This document shows positions 24,601 to 37,649 of a stretch of DNA of 64,000 nucleotides, piece after piece. Numbering within the stretch: the stretch's first letter is position 1; every line of letters begins with the position of its first letter. The position numbers and the translations under genes are program-made. Source of the DNA: Prunus persica (taxonomy: Eukaryota > Streptophyta > Magnoliopsida > Rosales > Rosaceae); the NCBI RefSeq assembly GCF_000346465.2, contig NC_034011.1, positions 1,903,677 to 1,967,676 of the forward strand, in the 5' to 3' direction. Under the pieces are notes generated by a model. The model saw nothing but the letters and a program-made list of their open reading frames with translations. It ran no database searches and was not told the DNA's origin.

Positions 24601-26514
24601 TTGATTCTGAAAATACATTACCTTTCTTTATATACTAGTTTAACACAAAATATGCACAATGAGTGGAAATTAAATTTAAAAATTGATCCCATTTGTGTGA
24701 ACCAAATAAATAAGTGTGCACCTGATGATAGTATATGTAACGCAGAATTTCTCTGCGATGCTCTGCTGGGAATACAGTATTAAGATGCCCTGTAATGTAT
24801 GTACACATGACCTGAAAAAAAATAAAATAAAATAAAAAAATAAAAAAAAATAAAAAGGGAAAATTAGTCAAACGCTCCAAAATTTTAGTAAAAAATCTCT
24901 AATGAATAACTGTAATTATAAGGAAATTAGAAATTATATACTCACCAAAGGAGGAAGGAAAAACAACGGGCCAGCATTTTCAGCAGGCCAATGGCCATCA
25001 CTTGCCTGCAAGGCTGAAAAGAAGTGAACAGATCTTCTCAGTGAGGCTGTTGCCTTTTCATATGTGATTTCCTCGCCATCCTCAACCTTTACTGGGGGAA
25101 TTGTCTGCTTGAAGTTCTTCTCTTTTAGGAACTGCAGTTTAGTGAACAGAGGAGAGGATTGGGATTTGCATTAGAGAAAAAGTAAGTTAATTCATGATGC
25201 TGATTTCAGTGGGGGTGAAAAGGTTTTGGAGGCCTAGGCGAGCCACCAAAATGTTACCTTCTACTCTTTATGCATATTTATGTAAATTTTTTTGGATAAG
25301 TAGAACAAAATTATATAACTCAAAGTCACAATTGTAACCTAAAAAGAAATAAATAAAATGTAATTCACATAATAACTTTATAAAATACATCAAAACATCA
25401 TTTAAATATCACTTATTTTATACTTTTCGATGCAAAACGTAGCAATTAACTTTACATAATCAAAATTTTCTACCATGTCTTTTTCAATATAAAATATAAA
25501 AACTAAATATAAAGCAATAGTCTTGTGGATTTTTACCTTCTTATTCTTGCGCTTCCTCTTGCAGTGCATATATTCAACTAGATTAACTTATTTAACTTTT
25601 TAAACTTTTTTAAAAATAATAATAATTGGTCCTTTATTGAGTTTCCCTTTTTAAGTTTTAGAGTAGATAATTTGGCTTAATATAATATCAATAGAGTAAT
25701 GCTATTTAGCATTACTCATATCAATACGGTACAAAAGTAACATATCAGTTATGATTTCTTAGACTACAGGGATTCAAGAGATTTGTGGTCACTCACCGTT
25801 GGATGTAAATTCAACGGTTCACTCACTCTTACACTCCTTTTAAAAAACTTTTTTGAACCATTAGATTAATATCCAAAGGTGAGTGACCACAATTTCTTAA
25901 ACTCTTATTGTCCAAGATATCGGAACTGAGTAATATATATATATATATATAGTGGTTTATAAAAATTGAGGGCACTTCTAATTTGGATTCCTTAGACGAC
26001 TGCCTTACCCGCCTATCTCCCGGGTGATTATATAACAAACTTATGAGTGCAAATTGAAAACAAGAAAAAGAATTCAAAATTTGACAGGTTTAAAGCTAAC
26101 TATTTGTCTAGTTGTATTTTTCTTTATTTCTTTATTTTAATTAATTATTTATTTATAAGATATGATATCAAGTTTGAAACCCCTTTCAAGATTTTTATAA
26201 TAATTTAATAAGAAAAACCAAGACAAACATACACACTCATGTTCTCTTGCTAAACTTAAGTCTAAGAAGAAGAGAACATTACTAAGTACTAACGAAATTA
26301 AGTGGATAAAGACCTGCATACGCCATAGGAGGTCACCACTAGGCTTGACCTGATAGCGATTATTGTAGAAATTAAGACGAGCTTCTTCCACCTCGGCTCG
26401 CTCTTCGGGAGTTCCTGCCTCGGCATCAAACTCAAATATCTGCCTCCCCACAAAGTCGTTTGTGCTGTAGATGTAAGGGTCATTCCCTCCATCTGCAACC
26501 TTAAGCTTCCACAT
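21618..26514 (-). CDS. Oxidosqualene cyclase, beta-amyrin synthase-like (complete)
   Basis: Predicted to cyclise oxidosqualene to an oleanane-type triterpene. Fifteen exons: 26314-26514, 24946-25131, 24722-24811, 24409-24606, 24234-24318, 23965-24131, 23690-23881, 23493-23606, 23208-23327, 22980-23102, 22808-22906, 22660-22716, 22164-22532, 21902-22066, 21618-21737. They total 2286 bp, i.e. 761 residues plus stop, all with GT/AG borders; 761 is typical for the family. MWCYCR (Trp257, Tyr259) is the beta-amyrin synthase signature, and QVSDCTAE holds the catalytic Asp485. The protein begins [20 protein letters not shown] and ends PLPSKP. The 369-bp exon 13 is contiguous where both the cycloartenol synthase and the pseudogene copy have an intron, so one intron was lost precisely. 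It faces the cycloartenol synthase tail-to-tail. The exact product needs an assay; lupeol or mixed amyrins are alternatives. Confidence 0.95.
25776..25906. mobile_element. MITE in intron 1 of the intact beta-amyrin-type OSC
   Basis: The terminal inverted repeats share TTGTGGTCACTCACC (left 25783-25797; complement within 25879-25895). The element is about 131 bp. The matching intron of the pseudogene copy lacks it, so it arrived after the duplication, or was lost there. Confidence 0.65.
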
Positions 26515-26539
26515 TCTTCAAATATCTCTTTCTTATTAT

Positions 26540-26922
26540 ATATATATATATATATATATAGCTACCAAGTGCTGTTCTACCTTGATATATATCTTCTCAG
26601 TAAGAACCTGTTTCATGCATATGCAATGTATATAAGTCACAATTAATACACCATAAAGATGTGCTAAGTAGCTTGGTGAATCTATATATACATAGGATCC
26701 CCTGGCTTTCCATATTTTGTAAATGTCTGAATTGTTGTATATATAGTGTGTACGGATATTTGTGTGTGTGTGAGAGAGAGAGAGAGAAACCCCGTACGTA
26801 CAGTTTGCAGTTTGCAAAGAAGCTGCTGCAGAAACCGTATTGTAGAGTTTGGTTATATAGCTAAGAATGAAAGAGAGGTGGGGTTGGCCAGCTATAGCGT
26901 TGTATATGTATGGTTAATACGC

Positions 26923-26974
<52 letters not shown>
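26540..26974. repeat. Microsatellites in the OSC upstream region
   Basis: A (TA)n run at about 26540-26560 lies just upstream of the start codon, a short (GA)n is near 26770-26786, and a long (AG)n run occupies 26925-26974. The pseudogene copy has corresponding but different-length tracts at 44780-44815, 45028-45040 and 45225-45251, showing repeat-length evolution since the duplication. Confidence 0.8.
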
Positions 26975-26978
<4 letters not shown>

Positions 26979-27717
26979 AGTGCAGTTTGCAAAGAAGATT
27001 GAATTTGGTTATAACGAGATGAAATGCAGGAGAACTTTATAGACAAAACAAACAATATGAGGTATATATGCCATGTGATGTTATTGTCTTTGGTCTTTTG
27101 GTAATTAAGCTGATCAGCTATGTGTCATTTTTTTCAACGAAGGCGGCGCTTACCCATGATTGCTATTGCCACGGCCAAGCCATGACAGATCCCTTAATTA
27201 ATTTGATAAACTGGTGATCATGTGAGAGAGGATTTTTCATACATACTATTAAAGTGTCATATGTAGGTGACTCGATACAAGTTATATTGTGTAAGTCCCA
27301 TATATATAAATGAAATAATAATCTACAATTAAAATATAGATAATCCACTTCTAATTACACTAATGCTTGTTTTTAAGGTAAAACCCCACATAATTTGTAC
27401 AAGTAGCGAAACTCCTGTTGGGTCACTAAAACTTTCAACTCTTAATTCCTAACTCACTTATAATAATGAAAGCCGAATATTGGGTTAGGTGTGTGGGGAC
27501 ATGAAAGCTGAATTTATTTTTTGAATAAACGCTTTGAATTTCTCCCTTTAATAAACGTTTTGAATTTCACCCTTTAATAGAGTGCATTTCCTACAAACCA
27601 AATCACTCTTGATTTTCCAATCTTGCGTGTCTCCATCTCCATGTGTGTTGTGTGAGTTTTGCAAGCTGAAGCCGGCACACGTACCTATGCATGATGTGGT
27701 CAACTAATAAAACAAAA

Positions 27718-27915
27718 AATTACTATTATACTTAATATAAAATTTTAAATTATTTATAAAAAAAATTATATAAAAAAAATCAATTTACAACATAATAAAG
27801 AAGTTTTGAACTTTCTATAAATTACAAAATTGTTATCGATTTCTTAAAATAAGCCCAACTTTAAAACTTCATAATAAAACTCAAAACACTCAATAGGACA
27901 TCAAAATTACAGGTA
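27718..27915 (-). mobile_element. AT-rich MITE-like repeat, copy 3
   Basis: Same family and orientation as 8505-8770. It shares AATTACAAAATTGTTATCGA, then TTTCTTAAAATAAGCCCAAC, and the ACTCAATAGGACATCAAA end. 27000-27700 is the OSC upstream flank, with no gene seen. Confidence 0.6.
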
Positions 27916-27999
27916 GTCCACAATACAGTAACAAGTAAGTTAATGCGGACGTGCTCAAATATTAGCCAAAGCAAAAACAAGTCTTACCACTTATTGTCT

Positions 28000-28350
28000 G
28001 TTTGGCATTGCTTATTTGGGATGATAAGTGATTTTTAAAAAAATTTGAGAAGCCCAACCCGTTTGATAAACTGTGAGAAAATCACTTATTGTTAAAAATT
28101 ACTGTGAGAGAAAGCTATAAGTGAAAGCAGCTAATGAGGTGCTTTCATTTTCTGATGATGCAGGAATCAGTTTCGAAGAGGGGCTGGGCTTAATGATTAT
28201 GCGGCAATCATTTTTTGATTATGCATAAAATCAATACCAACAACACTTTTAACAAAAATTTTACCAAACGCTAAACTGCTTTATCTCACAATTGATTTTT
28301 CTCACAACAAATCTAACAGTGATTATTTTCACAATATAACAATGCCAAAC
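28000..28350. mobile_element. MITE with 11-bp perfect terminal inverted repeats
   Basis: GTTTGGCATTG at 28000-28010 and its exact complement at 28340-28350 bound 351 bp of AT-rich non-coding DNA. The GTTTGGCA end is common among plant hAT-like MITEs, but no target duplication is readable. 28350-29950 holds nothing I recognise. Confidence 0.6.
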
Positions 28351-29999
28351 TAGCCTTATATTCCTGCCCACCAAAGTCCAAGTCAGTGAGCCTACAAATA
28401 TATATTAATTAATTCAAAATAATTCATTCTAGAGCAACAATTAACGGTGGGATGGCCCATTTGGCATGGTTCCATGGATCGCCTCCTCCAATATAATCAT
28501 ATCTTTTCAACTACAACACGACAAAGGTTCACATTAATATGAAAAAGCTTAGAATGATTTTGGCTTTGTATTAAAGTCTCTGATAAATTTTTGCATGTTT
28601 CGGTACTATTTAATATACATAAGACATGTAGTTTGAATTTTTCAACTTATTGCATTATTTTTTAAAAATAAAAATAAAATATTTTCACAGCAAAAATCTC
28701 GAAGTGAGTATTAAAAGTTAAAATAAAATGAAACAAAAATTAATCTTTTGAAGCATATTCATCAGAACGATGCAACTTAATTTGCTACTAGAAAATTAAC
28801 AAATTTATTTAAATTCAACTCAATGCAGACATAATGGACCAAGGGCAAAAATCAATAATGGAAACTTTGAAATGTATTTATGATATGATTCCTTCCCCTC
28901 GCTGCTGTGACCTTTGCAAAGGTCTAGCTTGGTTCATATCTATAATCTCGTTGTCGGTTCATTATTCATACACACTTTTGTTGCTATCTTTTAGAAATTT
29001 CCCCTAGTAGCTAAGGTGGACAGCAGTAGTTGTAACAGAAATTAATTACGTATTGTTATGTGAACTTATTTTATCGTCATTTTTGAAGCCAGAGTTTAAA
29101 AATATAGTTTTACTTTACAGATTAATAGTCTCAAATTTGAACCCTTTAAATAACTTAATAAAGTGTGTAAGAAAAACCCCGGGATGATGGGTGAGGGCTA
29201 ATGCGAAGTGGCCACATACTAGGTATGCAATGTCCAAAATCAATGTCAACACACAACTATGACCACATATTATAATTCAATTAACTCAACCCCAAACGAC
29301 GTAATTTTGACTATAAGCACGATACAAAAACGAGTTACAACCACCAAAGACAAGTACACCACTCATTTTTCGTCAAGGCTGCTGTGGATTTCTAACGAAG
29401 TTTGAAGTTGACCAAAATTTTATTTTTACCTCATTTAAGTACAATCCAAGAAAAGCCATATTAAATTGGAAATTAAAACTCAATCACAATGTCTCATTCC
29501 TCAAGCTAGCTTGAGCTCTGCAAATTAAGCTATTTTTGAAACTTATTTGAGCAATGAAAAAAAACCAAGACTCAGCTGAGGGACAAAACCAAGTTTACAA
29601 ACTATTCCATTGTTTTCTTCCTGAAATCTGCTTCTCCTATAATGAACAAGTTAAACTGCCTTGAAGAATTTTAGGGCCCATATTTCATGAGATTAATTTT
29701 GAAGTAAGCTATTAACATATATTGGGGGTGCTAGATCCTCTCTGATTGGATTGTACACAAGTAATCTGTTAGTACGAAAATCGTATTGGCATTTCTTAGA
29801 CTGTAGTATAGGTTGAAAATTAGTTTGTGAGAAATTGCTACTCGAAGTTTTGGCACTACCCTTTCAATCACATACCTCCGAGGCATACTCTGACCATATG
29901 AGAAACTTGACAACAGGTAAATCATGACATATCATGCATTCATGATAGGAGTTATAGTTGAAGTTTTGTTTTGAGTCTTTATAATTGAAGTTAAAATAT

Positions 30000-30860
30000 G
30001 AGTCGGTTGGTGACTTCATTAAGAGTCCTTAATGAATTAGACTTTGTATTTTTATTGAATCAAAATTTATATTGTTAATTTGATAAGTGTTTGGCCCTTG
30101 TGTTGCGTCTCATTAAGGAGAGCAGATTGCACCAGGTTCAAAGAGTTTTAGTTCAATTGGTCTTAGAGTTATAATTATTTTGGAAGTGTAGTCTCGCAAG
30201 TTTCTCTCTCGTGAGAAACTTGCTGTGAATAAAAAGGAGGCTTTGCCTTCTTGTGATGTAAGCTTTTCCAACGTCCAAAACTATTGAAGCATATTGAATA
30301 TAGTTTGGGAAATTCCAACGTCCAAAACCATTGATGCACATTGAATATATTTTGGGAAAAGCTGCTGCACTTAGATCACTCGGATAGTCATCAAGTGCTT
30401 AGGTTGCTTGGTGATTGATCGAATTCATTCATCATTCATATTGCATACATATGCATGTCGGTGTCTCATATGGTTAAGGACATCAAGACACTTTGTGTGT
30501 TTATCCTCCGGTGAGCTTGAAGCAATCGTGACCAGTATTGCATTCAACAAAAGGAGTGTCAAAGATCATCCCGTGACAGAAGCTGAGTTACGAAGAAGTC
30601 GGTAAACATTGTCTAGATTGAGTCTAAGACAAGTGTGTGTGCGTATTTCTTGTAATCTCAATTCTATAGTAGATTCGTTCTGGACTAAGGAGTCCCGTGG
30701 ATTTTCCCCAGAGGTGGGGTTTTACCACGTAAAATAAATACCTGCGTGTTCTTTTATTTTAAGCTTTGCACATCTCAGGATTGATAACTCATATCAATCC
30801 TACTTAAAAGGTTGATCATTATTTATTGCAAAAAATCCGAATTAGTTTGTTTAACCTTCT
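30000..30860 (+). repeat. Decayed LTR fragment
   Basis: The stretch with AGTCCCGTGGATTTTCCCC, GGTGGGGTTTTACCACGTAA and CCTGCGTGTTCTTTTATTTT resembles the R-U5 part of a plant LTR (a 'CCACGTAA ... GTGTTCTT' motif). Inside it are an 11-bp perfect hairpin around 30196-30223 (GCAAGTTTCTC) and a two-copy ~50-bp repeat at 30262-30360. Ends and partner LTR were not found. Confidence 0.45.
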
Positions 30861-30939
30861 CCAGGCATTTATAGATATCCTACAGGTATTTTCATAATCT
30901 ATTTGGATTTGACAAGAAATTCAATCTCATTGGATTGTC

Positions 30940-31015
30940 CACAAGTAATCGTAATTCCTCAAATTTGAATATCCTTTCGTCGTCTTTTCTAGGCCCAAAG
31001 CTTACTTCATTTTCT
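30940..31015 (+). pseudogene. Possible relic of cycloartenol synthase intron 15
   Basis: CCTCAAATTTGAATATCCTT and TTCTAGGCCCAAAGCTTACT with TCATT closely resemble the start of intron 15 of the cycloartenol synthase (about 19887-19935). No flanking exon is recognisable, so this is a weak hint of a second, destroyed cycloartenol synthase copy left of the OSC pseudogene. Confidence 0.3.
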
Positions 31016-32315
31016 CCTTTTTCTTTTTACTTTTTTTGATGAACTAGGGACAAGACAAAAACTACACTCAACCAGAGCCCGCAAGTTTACTATTCACCCT
31101 AAAATGACAGGTGTACTGTATCTTTAAAGTATTGATGCCCTTGTATGTTGGATCAAGCTGAATAAAGAGCTCACTTTGGGCCTGAGAAATGGCCTTGGAA
31201 TAATCCTTGTAACTTAATGAATAGACGTGCCACTATTGGTACTTGGCTAAGACCAATAAAAGATGTGTTACTACTATGTTGTTTGAAATGTTTAAGATTC
31301 ACGCTCAATTTCTTAAAATCTAATCAAGGCATTGTGTAACAAGTGAGGAACTGACTTTGATTAGTTCTTTTTAATGCCTTGTATGATTAAGAACTTCAAT
31401 ATTCTACTTTGTATGATAATAAGACAAAGTCTGATACAACAGTATACAAATTAAGTTACACTGCCGAATATGACATTTACACTATTGACGTTGCCCAATT
31501 TGAGCTTTAAGATATAAGAAAGAGTAAATATCCTTGTATTGAGATTAAAACATGCTATATTACAACTTGGAACTGAATATCTCTCTATTCAGTTCAAGAT
31601 ACAAAGAGTTGATGATAACTAAAGAACTTATAAGACTAATTCTATAAACTAGGAATCATTCCAAGTGATGACAGAGCAATAAACAAAAGAAATCTCAAGA
31701 GTGGTCAGCTGGAAATCTTAAAATGAAGAGTGCAATTTGAATTCAACGAGATCATGTATTGATTAAGTTTGAATGTTGATCTCATTTTGAATGTGAGAGA
31801 GATTGTCTATGTCCCGTGCATTTCCAAATTGGTAGTATATATAACCCTCTTGGTATTTGTATATGCACGTGTGGTGATAAGATGGCTGAATCTGCTATCA
31901 ATCCTTCTTTTACGGGTGAGTTGGTGAACTCGAATGCCTTGCTTCTTAAGTTGACGGTGAGAACTGGCCTTAGTCTAGTCTTTTGTTGACAAGTTAGTTC
32001 AGTAGGCCTTTAATGTTCAAATCGCATTTAATGTGGTTGCTTAGTCCTTGGTTTACCACCTAAAATCTCCCCCAGTTGTCAAGATTAGACGAAATCCTTT
32101 GGGTAAAGTGTATTTACCTGGGTAAACCCATTTAGACTGTGGGTAAAAGTGCTAAGTCAAAGAGCAAACAAGTTTGGGCTGCAGCCATTGGGTCCATGAC
32201 TTGACCCAATTGAGACGCTATCTCTTCCTTAGCTTGGATAGAAACCTTGACTTTTTGGCCCAAAGCTAATTCTCGTGATGATTGAGGCCTTACCCCATAT
32301 GTTCTAATTCTCTCA

Positions 32316-33030
32316 TGGTATCAAGAGTCTATTGACTTACAGTCAGAAATTTTTCTTCTTTTCTATTCCTCATGGCCTCTTCTTCTGATTCCGGTGATGC
32401 TCTTCCCTCTGTCTCTCAAGCTGTTCATTTCAAGCTTGATCGAAATAACTATCCCATTTGGTTGGTCTAGATTCTCCCTCTCCTCAAAAGCCGTAATATG
32501 ATGTCCTTTGTCAAAGATGATGCCATAGCTCCTCTTCCTTTTCTTACGAATGACAAGGGCAAGCTTACTGATGTCATTAATCCTACTTACGATACTTGGA
32601 TTCAACAAGAACAATTGGTTTTATCCTGGATCAATAGTTCTTTTAGTTCTACAGTTCTTGCCACTGTCGGTTGTCTTACTTACTTCTGCTCATTCTACTA
32701 GGGTGGGTCTTGAAAAATGTTTCGCCTCTCCGAATCAGAATCGGATTTTGCAGCTTCGTAGTGGTGATTCCTCCATTGCTGATTACTTGGACAAGGTCAA
32801 TGTTATTGCCGACAACCTCACGTTATCTGGTTCTCCTATTCCTGACTCCGATCTTCTTGCTATCATTATGAATAATGTTGGGCCCTTATATGAGTCTATT
32901 GTTGCGTCTGCTCAAGCCTGTGAAACCCCTATTACATATGCCGATCTTGAGGCTCTCTTACTCTTTGCTGAACAACGCCATCTTGCGGTTCATACTCCTA
33001 CATGTGATGGTCATGTTGAAGTTGGCTCAC
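32316..33030 (+). pseudogene. Ty1/copia gag fragment with primer-binding site
   Basis: TGGTATCAAGAG at 32316 is a degenerate initiator-methionine tRNA primer site, so an LTR should lie upstream (a TATA-like tract is near 31835). The reading frame starting at 32372 (MASSSDSGDALPSVSQ) has a stop codon after NNYPIWLV, and a frameshift near 32670. It then continues with LEKCFASPNQNRILQLR and ADYLDKVNVIADNL, a plant copia gag core. Pol is absent and the fragment ends near 33030. Confidence 0.75.
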
Positions 33031-33039
33031 CTAAAGATA

Positions 33040-33600
33040 TGAAAGGAGTGAAGGAAATAGACGGTCAAAAGAGCTGTAGTCGTTTTGACTGGGCTTTGCC
33101 GCTCGAGCGGCAAAATGGTGGTTTCTTGCCTAGGCACCGGCGCTCGAGAGAAACCTGCTCGCTCTCGAGCGACAGAGCGAGAATTCACGCTTTCTGCTTG
33201 AGCTGGAGGCGAGTCTCCAACGCAGATCCTTGGTGAATTAGGATAGATTGTCACCCTATGACATATAAATAGGCAATTTAATGCTAGGTTATTATAACGT
33301 GAGAAAACTAAGGCATGAAATTGAGTTTGAGCCAAGACTGAGAGAAAAGAGAGCTAGGGTTTGTCAGATAGCAAAGGGGATTCTTCATTGTAACCAAATG
33401 GGTTCTTTCATACTAGTGAATTTCTCAGGGATCACCAAGAGGACATAGGCACAACACTGAATTTCTATAAATTCTTGTGTTCTTTGTTTGCTTCTTTACT
33501 TTTCGATTTGTGTGTGCTTTATCTTTGTGTGGTTTATGTCTGATAGTTCTATAGTCCATCAACGACAAGGTCTTGGAGTGTTTTTCACAACATATTGTCC
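33040..33600 (+). repeat. Copia-type LTR fragment
   Basis: A TATA-like CATATAAATAGG (about 33260) is followed by AGGACATAGGCACAACACTG and TAAATTCTTGTGTTCTTTG, the usual plant copia R-U5 pattern. It abuts the gag fragment on the left and the duplicated OSC 3' flank on the right. Boundaries are approximate. Confidence 0.5.
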
Positions 33601-36600
33601 CACAAAATCCAAATGCCACTAGAGTAACAATTGGCATTGACAACCAAGGAAAATCATTCTTGACAACAAATGCAACCAGAGTCCAACACACCATTCTTGA
33701 CATCAACAAGGATCTTCTGCATCAAAGCAGTTGTCCAAATAAACAAGGGTTTGTAGCCCCAAAGTAGAGTCATTAGCAGGGTTAAAGGCCCTTAAACTGA
33801 CTGGTGCATTTCTGGAAGGTTACCAAGGGTTGTGGACTTTCTTGCTTCTTTTCAATTGATCATTTTAAGAACATCTCACACGTATTTTCACTCGTTAATA
33901 TTGTAATTGTAGCATAATTTAGTGTTGACACAAATATATTTTTCTTTAATTAAAATTGAATTGTATAGTTAATCTAACTTTCTCATAGATTTATTGACAC
34001 ATTGTGCATAGGCATCAAGCTGAGCCTCATAAAAATGAATTCCAACAATTGGCTCTTATATATATATATATGTTGCATCCTTTAAGTTGGATGAGCTGCA
34101 TAATACAGTATTTAGGCTTTGGAAGGCAATGGGACCCACTTGAGGTACTCTGCAAGAGCCCACAGAGGGTAGATGTTTCTGTAAGCTGCATAATGAAGCA
34201 TGCAGTTCTTCATGATCACTCCTGTAATTTCCTGCCATAGTTCAGTGATTAACGGTTAGAAAAAGTTAAAAGTAAAAATTAAGCAGATTGTAATGCAAGT
34301 CATGCTATGCTAAGAAAGGTACCTGTTGGGGAAAATCCCCATTTTCCATTTGAGAATTGATAATCAACTTGGCCGCGCGATGAAGAGGTGCAGGGTCTCT
34401 GTCTGCCTGTCCAGCATGAATCAGACCCATCATAGCCCATCCAGTGTGTACTAAATTTGATCGGTTTCCTTCTAGCGGAACGTACTCCTGAATCACCCAC
34501 CACAGAGACAAATATTTTAATGTAAGACAATAGGATTGTTTAAGAAACTTGAAGCTTAAAAATACAATCCACCTCCTCATTTTACCTTTTTGGGACATGA
34601 AAGGTAGCTCTCTACCCAACCACCATTCTCTCTGTGTTTTGAGTAGAAAGTTAACCCCTTTGCGCATGGCTAAACAATTATTGAAAGTCTTGCCGGCAGC
34701 TGCTAACCCTCCAAGGGCAAACCAGGAACCATATGTGAAGCAAACTCCCCAATTTCCATACCTGTGCAAAATGTTCCTCAACTAAGTTATTCTTCTCCTC
34801 TAGTTGTTAATTGAAACAAACATTTATATATTTACATATCTGACTATCTAAACATACCATGAACCATCTGGCATTTGTATACTTTCAATGTACTGCGTAG
34901 CATTGGTAATGGAATGATCAATCTCTTTCTTCCTGTGCCCAGGATACAACTTCTTAAACAGAACCAAAGCCTGAATTGCAGTTGAAGTGCATTCAACATA
35001 TTCATGCTCAACCACAATGTCTGCGAAGAATTCAGTGGGATTTAACATCTAGGGGAAACAAAAAAGAGAGAGAGACTATAGAGTATCTGCTAATGGATAT
35101 TTCAAGAACATTAACTTCTTACTTCTAACCAATCTGACTCCAATTTGTTAAAATGCTTACTTCTAACCAATCTGAAGCTCCTGCTGGTTCCCAGGCTGCA
35201 AAACCACCATTTTTACTCTGCAAGGAGTTGTAAAATAAAGCTTTTTTATTTATGAGTTGAGTACAGAGACATAGAAGACACAATTTGCTTACTGCAGGGA
35301 AACCACATGCTACTCAAAACTCATATTTATGACTTAAGATACGAGATAAGAGTACTTGAAGACACATTAGTTGTTACCTGTAGGGAAAGTAGGACATTGA
35401 TAGAATCATATAATCGCTCAGGTTCCATTTTTTCACCAACTATATCTGGTCGCATCATTGAGAACAGCAGGCAACACTGTAGAGAGGGCTATTGTGAGAA
35501 ACATGGAGATAACCAACAGGGTGGATATCTCAATTGATGCGTTCGTTACCTTTAAACCCTCTGCAGTGCAATCAGAAACTTGCCATCCATGGTCTTGATC
35601 AGAGAAAATCCATGATCCCTTGGAAATATGGCGGTACATGCTTTTGAAGTCACCTGATGGATTGTCCTTGACCTGTACAGTTTGAGTGCAAAGGATTCAT
35701 TAGTCTGAACAAATGAATGGTTACACATTTACACTTAAAAAAAAATGATAATTTAGTTGACTCTAGTTAAAATTGAACCTGAGATTTCTCGATGAAGTCA
35801 AGTCCTCTAGCGAGCGTAGGTCCAATTTCATCAGTGAGATTGCTAGCAAGCAAAGCTTGAATTGCAAACCCAGTATCCCACTCTTGACTACCAAAACTCT
35901 GCATATATCAGTCAAACAATAAATATGTCAACTTCTAGGTGAGTTACTCCTTAAAATTAAAAGCATTTGTGAATATAAAAAATAATAAAGAAGTTTACAA
36001 CAGTCCATAAATAATTTGGGATGCTTTGTATACCAACCTGCATCTTCATCCCATCTTCAGCAACCCATAAATAATCTGGGATCCTAGCAAGATGCTTCTT
36101 AAAATAGTCTCCATTTGGATCTTCAGCCCAACAAGCAAGCATACATAACACCTGTTCAAGTAATGCAAATAACATGATGAGAATCTGAAAAGCTAATATT
36201 TTTCTCCAGTCTCCTATAAGGTACATCAGTATCCTTATCCACATTACCTTTTCCACACATCCAGTGGTAATATATCTACTGTTTTCATCTTCATAATGAA
36301 AATGCTTCATTGTTACTTGAAGAGCTTTTTCTCTGATCAACTTGTTAAACGGCCAGCGAGTAAGAATAGGCTCTGTACATAGGTAGAGACTATCCCACAT
36401 AATGTCCTCTATCCAAGGGTGAGGGTAGTAGATATCCTCCTGCAATTAAATTACCGTAATCAGGTTCTGTACATAAACAAGAATCATAAACTGATTAATT
36501 CATTTAACTAAGTTTAACTCACTTTCGCGCAGTGATGGCGAACTCCCTTCCAATTAATTTCATTGTAAGGTTGAGCATATAGTTCTTCCCTTAATTGCAG

Positions 36601-37293
36601 AATGAGAGGTGTGATTGGGCCAACAAACCTCTTCCCATATAAATATGACATAGGCATGTAAACCATCCTACAATAGCACCACATTTTTGCTGCATTTTCA
36701 AGATAAAAAAGGTTAAAAATTAAGAGTCCTAACTAAATCACAAGGACACTCCTTGAGTTTGCAGAGTTCTTCAATCTGCAGGTGTGCTAACCTGGATGCA
36801 TAGGAAGAAATGAAGGCAGCATCCAAAACTCCGGCGGCATTGGGTTGCTTCCAGACCACTCAAACACGCCAAGTATCTACAACAAAAGCAACATACTCAT
36901 ATTAATTGAAGCCTAATAAATGAAACTGTTACTCATATTTTTTCCATTCAACAAGGCCATACGTACCGAAAGCCAAGTCTTTCCCCAAGAGGGCATGTTT
37001 GTGACACTACCATGATCAAGAATCCATTTCCTTGCTCTGGCACAAGCATTGTCCTGGCCTCCATCGGGTCCTCCTCCGAGAATGCGCATACAAATGTAGC
37101 TCAGGGCTGTGCAGAACATGGTGCTATGGCCTTCAATATGTAATCCCCAACCACCATCTTGATTCTGAAAATACATTACCATTCTTTATATACTAGTTTA
37201 ACACAAAATATGCACAAGGAGTGGAAATTGAATTTAAAATTTGATCCCATTTGTGTGAACAAATATACCAAATAAGTATGTACCTGATGATAG

Positions 37294-37649
37294 TGTTAGA
37301 ATTCTCAGTTTGTATGTGTATTTTCAGATTAGGAAGAGGTGCTCATTCTAGAGCATTTTGCTAGAGAGAGTGAAGAGAAAAATAGGAATGCACTGTTCTA
37401 TTGAATTCAGCAAATTCTGCAGCACACATAGTGTGACTGACAGAGAGAGAAGTGTGATTCTCTCTAACAGAATTACAGCTGTCACCCTATTAGGTGATTA
37501 CACATGTCATACCAAATCTAAGCTAGAGAATCCACCTAGACTATGATCTAATGGTTCTCATTACATCATTTAAATAGACTTAGCAGGAAAACAAAAAATA
37601 GAAGATGACTTCAGCTCTAGGAAATCTGCAGAAGGATTATATTTCAACA
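37294..37649 (-). repeat. 3' LTR of the copia element
   Basis: 356 bp, one mismatch to the 5' LTR; adjoins the polypurine tract at 37650-37660. Confidence 0.97.

Noticed and set aside
34305..34781. 158-codon frame in the OSC pseudogene taken as a separate gene
   Set aside because: It joins exon 14, a frameshifted stretch, an intron and exon 15 of the pseudogene by chance.
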